Notes under the pieces: model-generated
Told to the model about the DNA's origin: nothing
The model's input: only the letters and a program-made list of their open reading frames with translations
Database searches by the model: none
Part shown: one piece after another, positions 8,324 to 16,152 of the stretch
How the letters are laid out: each line of letters starts with the position of its first letter
Position numbering within the stretch: position 1 is the first letter of the stretch
Assembly: GCF_900101505.1 (NCBI RefSeq)
Contig: NZ_FMZI01000007.1
Span: 248,001 to 312,000 of the forward strand
Direction: 5' to 3'
Length of the DNA: 64,000 nt
DNA from: Antarctobacter albus
Lineage (GTDB): Bacteria > Pseudomonadota > Alphaproteobacteria > Rhodobacterales > Rhodobacteraceae
Program-made: the position numbers and the translations under genes

Positions 8324-9369
8324 TGCGCCTCTTCCTTCTGCGTCTTGGGCAAGGGGGCCGTGTCGGGTTGCGGCTGCGGCCCCGAGGCGCGCAACATGTA
8401 GACCAGGGTGCTGATGCGTGGACTCTGGATCACGAGGATCGCCAGGATCAGCAGGGCCTTGATGACCAGGTTGAACTCGGGCGGCATGCCGGACAGCAGG
8501 ATCACAGAGTTGACCGACTGGATGATCAGCGCGCCGATCAGCGAGGCGAGGATGGAAAAGCGCCCGCCAAGCAGCGAGTTGCCCCCGATCACGACCGCAA
8601 GGATCGCGTCCAGTTCCAGCCAGAGCCCGGCGTTGTTCGCATCGGCGCCCTTGATGTCGGCGGCCACGATCACCCCTGCCAGCGCGGCACAAAGGCCCGA
8701 GACGAGGTAGACGCTGATCAACAGCACCCGGCTGTTGATCCCCGCCAGCCGAGACGAGCGTTCGTTGATGCCGATGGCCTCGATCAGCATCCCCAGCGCG
8801 GTCCGGCGGACGACGAAGATCACCAGCGCGCCCAAGGCCATCCAGACCAGGATCGGCGTTGGCACACCGGCGACAACGCCAGCGCCAAGGTGGATCAGCC
8901 CCTCGTTCGAGAAGGTCAGGATCTTGCCCTCGGTGATCAGCTGCGCAACCCCGCGCCCGGCCACCATCAGCACCAGCGTGGCAACAATAGGCTGGATCTT
9001 GAGCACGGCGACAAGGATACCGTTCCAGAGCCCGCAGAGCGCCCCGGCGCCAAGGCCGGCCAGAAGCGCCGTGACCCAGCCGTGCCCCTCGACCACCACC
9101 GCCGCCGAGGTGGCCCCAGCGATGGCCATGACCGCGCCCACAGACAGGTCGATGCCGCGAGTGGCAATGACCAGCGTCATGCCGACACAAAGGATCGCCA
9201 CTGGGGCCGCGCGGTTCAGCACGTCGATCAGGTTGCCAAAGAGCCGCCCGTTGCGAAAGTCGATGTCGAAGAAATCGGGAAAGACGACGAGGTTGATCGC
9301 CAGCGCCGCGGCGAGGATCAACAGTTGCGGCAGGATGCGTTTGAAGGTGGAATGCTTGGGGCCGATCAT
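8320..9369 (-). CDS. ytfT: galactofuranose-type ABC transporter permease (YtfT-like)
   Basis: A 349-residue permease of the same family, with GIDLSVGAVMAIAGATSA near residue 72 and VVIGGNSLLGGRFSILAS near residue 260. It starts 4 bp inside the end of the ATPase gene and ends 4 bp inside the YjfF-like gene, so all three are translationally coupled. The two different permeases would form the heterodimeric membrane channel. The short charged tail rich in Pro/Gln (last 25 residues) is not part of the membrane domain. Confidence 0.85.
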   Translation of the reverse strand: MIGPKHSTFKRILPQLLILAAALAINLVVFPDFFDIDFRNGRLFGNLIDVLNRAAPVAILCVGMTLVIATRGIDLSVGAVMAIAGATSAAVVVEGHGWVTALLAGLGAGALCGLWNGILVAVLKIQPIVATLVLMVAGRGVAQLITEGKILTFSNEGLIHLGAGVVAGVPTPILVWMALGALVIFVVRRTALGMLIEAIGINERSSRLAGINSRVLLISVYLVSGLCAALAGVIVAADIKGADANNAGLWLELDAILAVVIGGNSLLGGRFSILASLIGALIIQSVNSVILLSGMPPEFNLVIKALLILAILVIQSPRISTLVYMLRASGPQPQPDTAPLPKTQKEEAQ

Positions 9370-10889
9370 TGGGCGACCTCCTCGGTCGGGGCGTCGTGCT
9401 CGGCAATGGCGTGGACGATGTTTTCCGGCGTGATCTCGGCGCCTGCCAGTTCGCGCACCTGCTTGCGGTCGCGCAGGACGATGACGCGCGTGGAATAGGC
9501 CACCAGTTCCTCCAGTTCGGAAGAGGCGACCAGCAGCGCCATGCCGTCCGCGCGCAGCTGTTCGATCAGGGCGATGATCTCGGCATGGGCGCCCACGTCG
9601 ATGCCGCGCGTGGGTTCATCGAGGATCAGGAAATCCGGGTTCGTCGCCAGCCAGCGCGCCAGCAGCGCCTTTTGCTGGTTGCCACCGGACAACAGCCGGA
9701 TCGGCATGTCGAGGCTGGCCAGCCGGATGTCCAGCGCCTTGACGTACCGCTCGGCGATCGCGTTGACCTCGGCGCGGGGGATCGGGCGCATCCAGCCCTG
9801 GCTGGCCTGCCGGGCGAGGATGATGTTGTCGCGCACCGAAAGGTCGCCGACGATGCCTTCTGTCTTGCGGTCCTCGGGGCAGAGGGCAAAGCGGTGCTTC
9901 ACCGCCTCGCGCGGGGTCGAGACAGAGATTTCCTTGCCACGCAGCAACATCTGGCCCTGATCGGCAGGGACGGCGCCGAACATCAGGTTGGCGGTTTCCG
10001 TGCGGCCAGATCCCAGAAGCCCGGCAAGGCCCACGACCTCGCCTTCGCGCAGGGCCAGAGACAGCGGCTCCAGCATCCCGCGTTTGCCAAGACCGTCGAC
10101 CTCGATCAGCGTGTCACCCGCCTTGGCCGGCTTGCGCTCATGCACCTGGGCCTCCAACTGGCGGCCCAGCATCAGCGTGACAACGTCCTTTTGCGACACG
10201 TCCGCCAGCACCCGCGTGCCGACCACGCGACCGTTGCGCAGGATCGTGGCGCGGTCGGAAATCTCAAAGACCTGGTCGAGGAAATGGGTGATGAAGACCA
10301 CGGCCAGACCGCGTTCCCGCAACTGCCGGATCACCGAAAACAGCAGTTGCACCTCATCCCGGTCAAGGCTGGCGGTCGGTTCGTCGAGGATCAGGACCTT
10401 GCCCGACATCTCGACCGCGCGGGCGATGGCGACAACCTGCTGGATCGCCACTGAATAGGCGGTCAGCGGTTCCGCCGGGTCGATGTCCAGCCCGTAGCCC
10501 GCCAGTGTCTCGCGCGCCATCGCGTTCATCCGGCGCCGCGCCATCAGGCCCCAGCGCATCGGCTGTCGGCCCAGGTAAAGGTTTTCGGCCACCGTCAGGT
10601 TCGGCAACAGGTTCACCTCCTGGTAGACCGTGCCGATGCCCAGCCGCTGGCTGTCGGCGGTGGACTGAGGCGAAACCTCTTGCCCGTCCAGGTGGATGCT
10701 GCCGCCGTCGCGCTGGTAGGCGCCGGTCAGGCACTTGATGAGGGTGGATTTTCCGGCGCCGTTCTCGCCCAGCAGGGCGTGCACCTCGCCGGGTTCCAGC
10801 CGCAGGTCCACCTCGTCCAGGGCGATGGTGCCGGGGAAAAACTTGGAAATGCCCTTGGCGTGCAGCACAGGGCCCGTGTCATGTGTCAT
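9366..10889 (-). CDS. ytfR: sugar ABC transporter ATPase with two nucleotide-binding domains (YtfR-like)
   Basis: A 507-residue double ATPase. The first domain has an intact Walker A (GENGAGKS, near residue 40), and Walker B with LILDEPTASLD near residue 165. The second domain has the degenerate P-loop GLLGSGRTE typical of RbsA/YtfR proteins, the signature LSGGNQQKA and Walker B LILDEPTRGIDVG. Its start at 10889 lies 105 bp after the binding-protein gene, with an attenuator-like hairpin between. It energises import through the two permeases that follow with 4 bp overlaps. Confidence 0.9.
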   Translation of the reverse strand: MTHDTGPVLHAKGISKFFPGTIALDEVDLRLEPGEVHALLGENGAGKSTLIKCLTGAYQRDGGSIHLDGQEVSPQSTADSQRLGIGTVYQEVNLLPNLTVAENLYLGRQPMRWGLMARRRMNAMARETLAGYGLDIDPAEPLTAYSVAIQQVVAIARAVEMSGKVLILDEPTASLDRDEVQLLFSVIRQLRERGLAVVFITHFLDQVFEISDRATILRNGRVVGTRVLADVSQKDVVTLMLGRQLEAQVHERKPAKAGDTLIEVDGLGKRGMLEPLSLALREGEVVGLAGLLGSGRTETANLMFGAVPADQGQMLLRGKEISVSTPREAVKHRFALCPEDRKTEGIVGDLSVRDNIILARQASQGWMRPIPRAEVNAIAERYVKALDIRLASLDMPIRLLSGGNQQKALLARWLATNPDFLILDEPTRGIDVGAHAEIIALIEQLRADGMALLVASSELEELVAYSTRVIVLRDRKQVRELAGAEITPENIVHAIAEHDAPTEEVAQ

Positions 10890-10952
10890 GGCTGACTCTT
10901 GTCGGCGAAGAGCGGCATTGCAAGCCCGCGTCCCGGCCTGGTCGAAAATCAG

Positions 10953-10979
10953 GGGCCGGACGTCAGGAACGCCCGGCCC
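10953..10979 (-). terminator. hairpin between ytfQ and ytfR
   Basis: On the minus strand an 11 bp stem (10979-10969 paired with 10963-10953, one G-U pair) closes a 5 nt loop and is followed by TGATTTTCG. It sits between the binding-protein gene and the ATPase gene of one operon, so partial termination or 3' protection is more likely than a full stop. Confidence 0.6.
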
Positions 10980-10994
10980 TGTGTGACCGATGGC

Positions 10995-11948
10995 TCAGTA
11001 GCCCAGGTCTTTCTTCTGCTCGTAGATCGCCTGGTTGTCGTCGGCGGCAGTGAACAGCTTGGACTCTGTCTGGATCCACTTCGGCGGCGTGGTGCCGTCA
11101 GCCAGGTAGGCCTCGAGCGCGTCCAGTGCGGGGCCGGCCATGTTCGGCGTCAGCTCGATCGTGGCGTTCATGTCGCCGTTGGCAATGGCCAGGTGCGCGT
11201 CCGGAACCGCGTCGATGGCGACGATCAGGATGTCGTCACCCGGGTTCAGGCCCGCGTCCTTGATCGCCTGGATCGCGCCGACGGCCATGTCGTCGTTGTG
11301 GGCATACAGCGCGCAGATGTTCTCGCCGCCCTCGGCCTTGAGAAAGCTTTCCATCACGACCTTGCCCTTGGACCGGGTGAAATCGCCGGTCTGCGAGCGC
11401 ACGATTTCCAGGTTGTCGTGTCCGGCGATGGCCTCTTCAAAGCCGGTCTTGCGGTCGATGGCGGGCGACGACCCGGTGGTGCCCTGCAGCTCGACGATGC
11501 GGCAGTCGGCGCCGTCCATCTCGTCGACCAGCCATTGACCGGCAACGCGGCCTTCGTGCACCAGGTCAGAGGTCACGGCGGTCAGGTAAAGGTCGTCGGG
11601 GGCGTCAACCGTGCGGTCCAGCAGGACGACGGGAATATCCGCGTCCTTGGCCTCTTCCAGCACTTCGTCCCAGCCGGTGGCGACCACGGGGGCCAGCAGG
11701 ATCGCGTCGACGCCCTGGGCGACAAAGCTGCGGATCGCCTTGATCTGGTTTTCCTGCTTCTGCTGGGCGTCCGCGAATTTCAGGTTGATGCCGCGGTCCG
11801 CGGCCTCCTGCTTGGTCACGGTTGTTTCCGCGGCGCGCCAGCCGGATTCCGAGCCGATCTGCGAAAAGCCAATGGTAAGATCAGCGGCGAATGCGGTGAC
11901 CGGCGCAAAGGCGATCGCCCCCGCAAGAAGGGTCTGTCTGAGTTTCAT
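10995..11948 (-). CDS. ytfQ: galactofuranose-binding periplasmic protein (YtfQ-like)
   Basis: A 317-residue sugar-binding protein with a Sec signal peptide (MKLRQTLLAG...AFAADL, cleavage near residue 21). From memory it is very close to E. coli YtfQ throughout: IGFSQIGSESGWRAAET, QQKQENQIKAIRSFVAQGVD, APVVATGW, RSQTGDFTRSKGK, YAHNDDMAVGAIQAIK and IELTPNMAGPALDALE. YtfQ binds galactofuranose in E. coli, so galactofuranose or a close pentose/hexofuranose is the best ligand guess. The ATG at 11948 has GGGAGGAC upstream. First gene of the ytfQRT-yjfF-gntR operon. Confidence 0.92.
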   Translation of the reverse strand: MKLRQTLLAGAIAFAPVTAFAADLTIGFSQIGSESGWRAAETTVTKQEAADRGINLKFADAQQKQENQIKAIRSFVAQGVDAILLAPVVATGWDEVLEEAKDADIPVVLLDRTVDAPDDLYLTAVTSDLVHEGRVAGQWLVDEMDGADCRIVELQGTTGSSPAIDRKTGFEEAIAGHDNLEIVRSQTGDFTRSKGKVVMESFLKAEGGENICALYAHNDDMAVGAIQAIKDAGLNPGDDILIVAIDAVPDAHLAIANGDMNATIELTPNMAGPALDALEAYLADGTTPPKWIQTESKLFTAADDNQAIYEQKKDLGY

Positions 11949-12099
11949 GATGTCCTCCCATTCTGTGCGGTCCATGACCGCCACGAGATTATTAAGTATT
12001 ATTTTATCATTTTTGTAAACCGGCTTTGGTTTGGCTCCTGTCGCGGCCCTGAACAGGCTGGTTTCTGGCCCTGTGGCAGGCATTTGGCGACGCTGGCCG
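11949..12099. promoter_or_regulatory. AT-rich leader and promoter region of the ytfQ operon
   Basis: The 151 bp between ytfQ and the LysR stop contain an AT-rich block at about 11985-12020 that stands out from the GC-rich surroundings and is the likely promoter and GntR-binding region for the minus-strand operon. A partial symmetry around ATTATTAAGTATTATT is seen at 11989-12004. No exact operator can be named. Confidence 0.35.
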
Positions 12100-12996
12100 T
12101 CAGTGATCCGGACTGTCCAGAAGGCTCAGGAAAGAATTGAGCACAGGCTGATCATGGCCGTCTTTCCAGATCATGCAGACCTCGATTCGGGGCGGGGTCC
12201 CCTCCAGATTCAGGTAATGCGCGCCCTTGCGGGACATCTCGGTCATCGAGCGCGGGACGAGGGAAACCCCCAATCCGGCGGCAACAAGACCGATGATGGT
12301 CTGCATCTGGATCGCTTTCTGGTGAATCCGCAGCGCTCTCCCGTGTGCGGCGTAGTGATCTGCCACCGCGTCGTGATAGGCGGGTGCCACATGGCGGGGA
12401 AAGAAGATCAGCGGTGCATCGGCGATCCGGTCGAAGCTGATGGAACCGGCGGCAATCGCGTCCGGTGGGGCCCAGCGGTCCGGGACCACGGCAATCAGAG
12501 GTTCGCTGGGCAGGGGGTGATGGGACAGCGAGGGCCGGAAGGCCTCGCCGGGCCGGATGATGATGCCCGCGTCGATGTCGCCGTGTGCCAGCGCCTCGAA
12601 CTGCATGTCGCTGGTGGCCTCGCGCAGGTCGACCCGAACGTCGGGAAAGGCATCGCGAAAGCGGCGCACCAGGTTCGGCAGCAGGCCGTAGCTGGCGATG
12701 CTGACAAAGGCGAGCCGCAGCTCTCCCAATTCTCCCCGTGCGGCACGCCGGGCAATGGCCGGCAGCCGCTCTGCCTCTGCCAGGACCTGGCGCGCATGGC
12801 CCAGCCAGATCGTCCCGGCAGGGGTCAGGGCCACGCTCTTGCGCGTGCGGTTGAACAGCTGAACGCCCAGGGACTCCTCAAGCGCGCGTATCGACATGCT
12901 GAGTGGCGGTTGTGTCATGTTGAGCCGTTGCGCGGCCCGTCCAAAGTGCAATTCCTCGGCGACCGCGATGAATTGCCTGATTTGCCGAAGGTCCAT
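12100..12996 (-). CDS. LysR family transcriptional regulator
   Basis: A 298-residue LysR protein: helix-turn-helix in residues 1-60 (HFGRAAQRLNMTQPPLSMSI) and a type-2 periplasmic-binding-like effector domain from about residue 90 (GELRLAFVSIASYGLLPNLV). It is divergent from the DMT transporter gene, 143 bp away, so it probably controls that exporter and itself. The effector domain resembles that of regulators for aromatic or carboxylate metabolism, but the ligand cannot be named. Full length and no damage seen. Confidence 0.88.
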   Translation of the reverse strand: MDLRQIRQFIAVAEELHFGRAAQRLNMTQPPLSMSIRALEESLGVQLFNRTRKSVALTPAGTIWLGHARQVLAEAERLPAIARRAARGELGELRLAFVSIASYGLLPNLVRRFRDAFPDVRVDLREATSDMQFEALAHGDIDAGIIIRPGEAFRPSLSHHPLPSEPLIAVVPDRWAPPDAIAAGSISFDRIADAPLIFFPRHVAPAYHDAVADHYAAHGRALRIHQKAIQMQTIIGLVAAGLGVSLVPRSMTEMSRKGAHYLNLEGTPPRIEVCMIWKDGHDQPVLNSFLSLLDSPDH

Positions 12997-13139
12997 TCCA
13001 CCACCCTTCTGATATGCTGCGCGAATTAGTAGGTCATTTTCTATATATTTTACAGAAATCTTGATCTTGCCTAGCCTGCCGGGGCCAGCGTGACGGAGAC
13101 GTGACGTGACTGGTGAATGTGGAAAGTGAGGAGGTTTTC

Positions 13140-14030
13140 ATGCAGGGCGTCGTCACGAGAACAGAGGGCAACCCCACGGCCGGGATCGTGCTGATGTGCG
13201 TGGGCGTCGCAAGTCTCAGCGCCAATGACGCGCTCGCCAAGTTCCTTGTTTCGGACTATTCGCCCCTGCAAATCCTGTTCCTGCGCAACGTGATCGCCTT
13301 GCCCTTTGCCATTCTGCTGACCCTGAAGATGGGGGGCGCAGGGGCCTTGCGTTCGGGGCGGCCGGCGGCGCACCTGGTGCGGGGCGTGCTCTGGATTGGC
13401 GCGACACTCCTGTTCTTCACCAGTTTCATCTATCTCGACCTGGCAGAGGCCACGGCGCTGATCTTTGTCGCGCCGCTGTTCATCACCGCCATCTCGGCGG
13501 CCTTCCTGAAAGAGCGGGTCGGGCCCAGGCGCTGGTTGGCGGTCTGCGTCGGGTTTGTCGGGGTGCTGATCGTTATCCGCCCCGGGGCCTCGGCGTTTCA
13601 GCCTGCGTCCATGTTGCCGGTGCTGACTGCCTTTCTCTACGCCTTGCTGATGCTCAGCGCGCGTTGGGTCGATGCAAGGGAAAGCGTCTGGACAATGCTG
13701 CTGTACCTGACCGGGGCCAGCGCCTTTCTGAGCGCTTTCATCGTGCCCTTTGTCTGGGTGCCGGTTCAGCCGGGCGACCTGTGGTACTTTGCGGCGATTG
13801 CCCTGTTCGGCACGGCGGGCATGACGATGATGACACAGGCCTTTCGCCTGGCCCCGGCCGCGATTGTCGCCCCGATGGACTACACCGCGATTGTCTGGGC
13901 CACCGCCTTTGGCTGGCTGATCTGGGCCGAGGTGCCTGACCGCGCAGCGTTCTACGGTGCGGGCGTGATCATCGCCAGCGGCCTCTATGTGATCTGGCGC
14001 GAACGCAGGGTCGACCTATCGCAGGGGTGA
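13140..14030 (+). CDS. DMT (EamA) family transporter
   Basis: A 296-residue membrane protein with about ten spans in two EamA repeats (residues about 12-145 and 155-290), the drug/metabolite transporter superfamily that usually exports small metabolites. The ATG at 13140 is preferred over an upstream GTG at 13113 because GTGAGGAGG lies six bases before it. The repeat boundary lies near VIRPGASAFQPAS. It is divergent from the LysR gene, the usual arrangement of a regulated exporter. Substrate unknown. Its stop lies 10 bp from the convergent TetR gene. Confidence 0.88.
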   Translation: MQGVVTRTEGNPTAGIVLMCVGVASLSANDALAKFLVSDYSPLQILFLRNVIALPFAILLTLKMGGAGALRSGRPAAHLVRGVLWIGATLLFFTSFIYLDLAEATALIFVAPLFITAISAAFLKERVGPRRWLAVCVGFVGVLIVIRPGASAFQPASMLPVLTAFLYALLMLSARWVDARESVWTMLLYLTGASAFLSAFIVPFVWVPVQPGDLWYFAAIALFGTAGMTMMTQAFRLAPAAIVAPMDYTAIVWATAFGWLIWAEVPDRAAFYGAGVIIASGLYVIWRERRVDLSQG

Positions 14031-14039
14031 CGCGGCGCC

Positions 14040-14684
14040 TCAGTCCTCTGGCCCGATTCCGAAATACAGCAGGTACTTGTCGATGGATTGCGCGATCACG
14101 GTTTCCGGATCGTCGGGGCCGGGCATGCCGTAGATATGCGTGCGGATGCCGATGTAGACGATCCCGCCGTGCAGGTTCCAGATATCTTCCATCGTAGGCC
14201 GGGTGTCACCTTGTGCCAGGGCCTCTGTTTCGGCCAGCACGGGGCGGAGAATCACATCGCCGAGGTGCATCAGGTAGCGGCGGTTCAGAACCGCGCCCGC
14301 CAGGCCCGAGGACATGAAGATCCGCATCCAGTCCCGCTCGAAGATCAGCCCGCTGTACTCGGTGTAGAAGGCCAGCAGCCGGGCACGCAGGGGGACGGTG
14401 CGGTCTGTCAGGCGGTCGGGCCAATCCGGGGACAGACGATCCAGGTAGACCTTTTCATAGACCGCTTCCAGCAGCTCGTCCTTGGTCGCGAAGTAGTTGA
14501 AAAGAAGGGATTGCGTGACGCCCAGCCGCTTGGCCAACTGGCGCGTGTTCCCCTCCAGCCCGACCTCCGCAAAGAAGCGCACAGCCTCGTTCACGATCTG
14601 CGCGCGGCGCTCTTTCGGGGGCAGGCGCCGGCGCGCCGTTCCTGTCTCGGATTCTGCGTTTTCGCTGTCCAACCGACCGTCCAT
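14040..14684 (-). CDS. TetR/AcrR family transcriptional regulator
   Basis: A 214-residue regulator: TetR helix-turn-helix in about residues 24-70 (ERRAQIVNEAVRFFAEVG, then TRQLAKRLGVTQSLLFNYF) and an all-helical ligand domain after it. It is divergent from the molybdenum-hydroxylase/TRAP operon with 137 bp between them, where two inverted repeats are seen, so it is the probable repressor of that operon. The N-terminal 20 residues are polar and probably disordered. Intact. Confidence 0.88.
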   Translation of the reverse strand: MDGRLDSENAESETGTARRRLPPKERRAQIVNEAVRFFAEVGLEGNTRQLAKRLGVTQSLLFNYFATKDELLEAVYEKVYLDRLSPDWPDRLTDRTVPLRARLLAFYTEYSGLIFERDWMRIFMSSGLAGAVLNRRYLMHLGDVILRPVLAETEALAQGDTRPTMEDIWNLHGGIVYIGIRTHIYGMPGPDDPETVIAQSIDKYLLYFGIGPED

Positions 14685-14721
14685 CGTTTTGCCTCTGTGA
14701 CCCCGTTTAGCAGTTTTTACT

Positions 14722-14776
14722 TGAACTGTTCATCTTTTTATAGATCATGCGATCAACAAAAGTGAGCAACTGCTCA
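14722..14776. promoter_or_regulatory. two candidate TetR operators
   Basis: Between the TetR gene and the FAD-subunit gene lie TGAACTGTTCA (14722-14732, a 5-1-5 palindrome) and TGAGCAACTGCTCA (14763-14776, a perfect 6-2-6 palindrome). They share the TGA-C...G-TCA outline and sit where a repressor of both divergent genes would bind. Symmetry is seen; binding is inferred. Confidence 0.45.
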
Positions 14777-14821
14777 ATTGCGTCAGGGAGAGACGCAAGG
14801 ACCAGATGGGAGGAGATCGCC

Positions 14822-15655
14822 ATGAAGGCATCGGCGGGCGGATATGCCCGGGCCAGGGACGTGCGGCACGCGCTTGACCTGCTGGCCGCGTCGGACGGCA
14901 TGGGCCGGATCCTGGCGGGTGGACAAAGCCTGGTGGCCGCGATGAACATGCGCCTGTCCGAGGGGGACATGCTGGTCGATATCTCGCGCATAGACGGGCT
15001 GGCCGGCGTCACCGACGAAGGCGCTGTGCTGCGCATCGGTGCCCTGACGCGCCATGCGGATGTCGGGGCCGATCCGCTGGTCCGGGCGCATGCTCCCCTG
15101 TTGTCCGCCGCTGTCGATCACATCGCCCATGCGGCCATCCGCAACCGGGGCACCATCGGCGGGGCCTTGGCCCACGCCGATCCCGCGGCCGAGTTCCCCG
15201 CCTGCATCCTTGCGCTGGGCGCCACGCTGCACGCCGAAGGCCCGGAGGGAACGCGCGAGATCGCGGCAGAGGACTTTTTCCAGGACGTGTTCACGACGGC
15301 CCTGGCAGAGGATGAGATCCTGACCGCCGTCACCATCCCCAAGGCGGAAACGGGCGAGGTGCAGGTTCTCGAAGAGGTCGCGCGCCGGTCCGGCGATTAT
15401 GCGCTGGCGGGAATGTGCCTAGTCAAACGGTCAGCGGGACACCGGTTGGCAGTGTTTTCCGTCGGGCCGACTCCCCTGCTGGCAACGGATGCGATGGCGG
15501 CTTTGGACGCAGGTGACATGGATGGGGCCGTAGCGGCCCTCAAGGATGCACTCGACCCGCCATCGGACACGCAGGCCAGCGCGGCTTATCGCAAACATCT
15601 TGCCGGGGTTCTGCTGCGCAGGGCCGTGGCCCGGATCGGAGAGCAACAGGCATGA
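14822..15655 (+). CDS. molybdenum hydroxylase, FAD-binding subunit (CoxM/XdhB-like)
   Basis: A 277-residue flavin subunit of a xanthine-oxidase-family enzyme. It carries the FAD-PCMH motifs AGGQSLVAAMNMR (near residue 38) and IRNRGTIGGALAHADPAAE (near residue 104), and a C-terminal CO-dehydrogenase-flavoprotein-like domain. The ATG at 14822 has GGGAGGAGAT upstream; the longer upstream frame is not supported. It overlaps the 2Fe-2S gene by 4 bp. Electrons would pass from the Mo centre through the Fe-S subunit to this FAD and on to an acceptor. Confidence 0.92.
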   Translation: MKASAGGYARARDVRHALDLLAASDGMGRILAGGQSLVAAMNMRLSEGDMLVDISRIDGLAGVTDEGAVLRIGALTRHADVGADPLVRAHAPLLSAAVDHIAHAAIRNRGTIGGALAHADPAAEFPACILALGATLHAEGPEGTREIAAEDFFQDVFTTALAEDEILTAVTIPKAETGEVQVLEEVARRSGDYALAGMCLVKRSAGHRLAVFSVGPTPLLATDAMAALDAGDMDGAVAALKDALDPPSDTQASAAYRKHLAGVLLRRAVARIGEQQA

Positions 15656-16152
15656 CAAAAGTCTTTTCGGACAAGGTGGACATTGCACTGACCGTGAACG
15701 GAGAGCCGGTCGAGGGGCGCGTTCCGGCAGGCCAGCACCTGGTGGACTTCCTGCGGCAGACCCTGGGCCTGACCGGGGCGCATGCCTCTTGCGAACATGG
15801 CGTTTGCGGTGCCTGCACCCTGCGTGTCGACGGTCAGGCCGTGCGCGGCTGCCTGATGCTGGCCGCCCAGGCCGACGGGGCAGAGGTCTGGACGGTCGAG
15901 GGGCTGACCGAACAGGGCAGCAGCCGCGACCTGCAACAGGCCTTCGTGGCGCGCAACGCCCTTCAATGCGGGTTCTGCACCCCTGGCATGATCGTTGCCG
16001 TCGAGGATCTTCTGGCGCGGGGTGGCGTCCCGTCGCGTGCGGAGATCCGCGAGCATCTGTCGGGCAATTACTGCCGCTGCACCGGCTACGAGGCCATCGT
16101 GGACGCGGTCGAGGGTGTGGCGCAGGCGCGCGCCGGAAAGGGGGCGGCATGA
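15652..16152 (+). CDS. molybdenum hydroxylase, 2Fe-2S subunit (CoxS/XdhC-like)
   Basis: A 166-residue protein with both iron-sulfur clusters of the family. The plant-ferredoxin type is bound by C47, C52, C55 and C67 (CEHGVCGACT...GC). The second is bound by C106, C109, C141 and C143 (CGFC and YCRCTGY). All eight ligands are present, so it should be functional. It overlaps both neighbours by 4 bp (ATGA), so the three subunits are coupled and made in equal amounts. Confidence 0.95.
   Translation: MTKVFSDKVDIALTVNGEPVEGRVPAGQHLVDFLRQTLGLTGAHASCEHGVCGACTLRVDGQAVRGCLMLAAQADGAEVWTVEGLTEQGSSRDLQQAFVARNALQCGFCTPGMIVAVEDLLARGGVPSRAEIREHLSGNYCRCTGYEAIVDAVEGVAQARAGKGAA

Noticed and set aside
7331-9406. 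Single 691-residue protein in the ytf operon
   Set aside because: The frame of YjfF simply stays open through the YtfT gene. The real start at 8323 overlaps the YtfT stop by 4 bp and the first half has no permease features.
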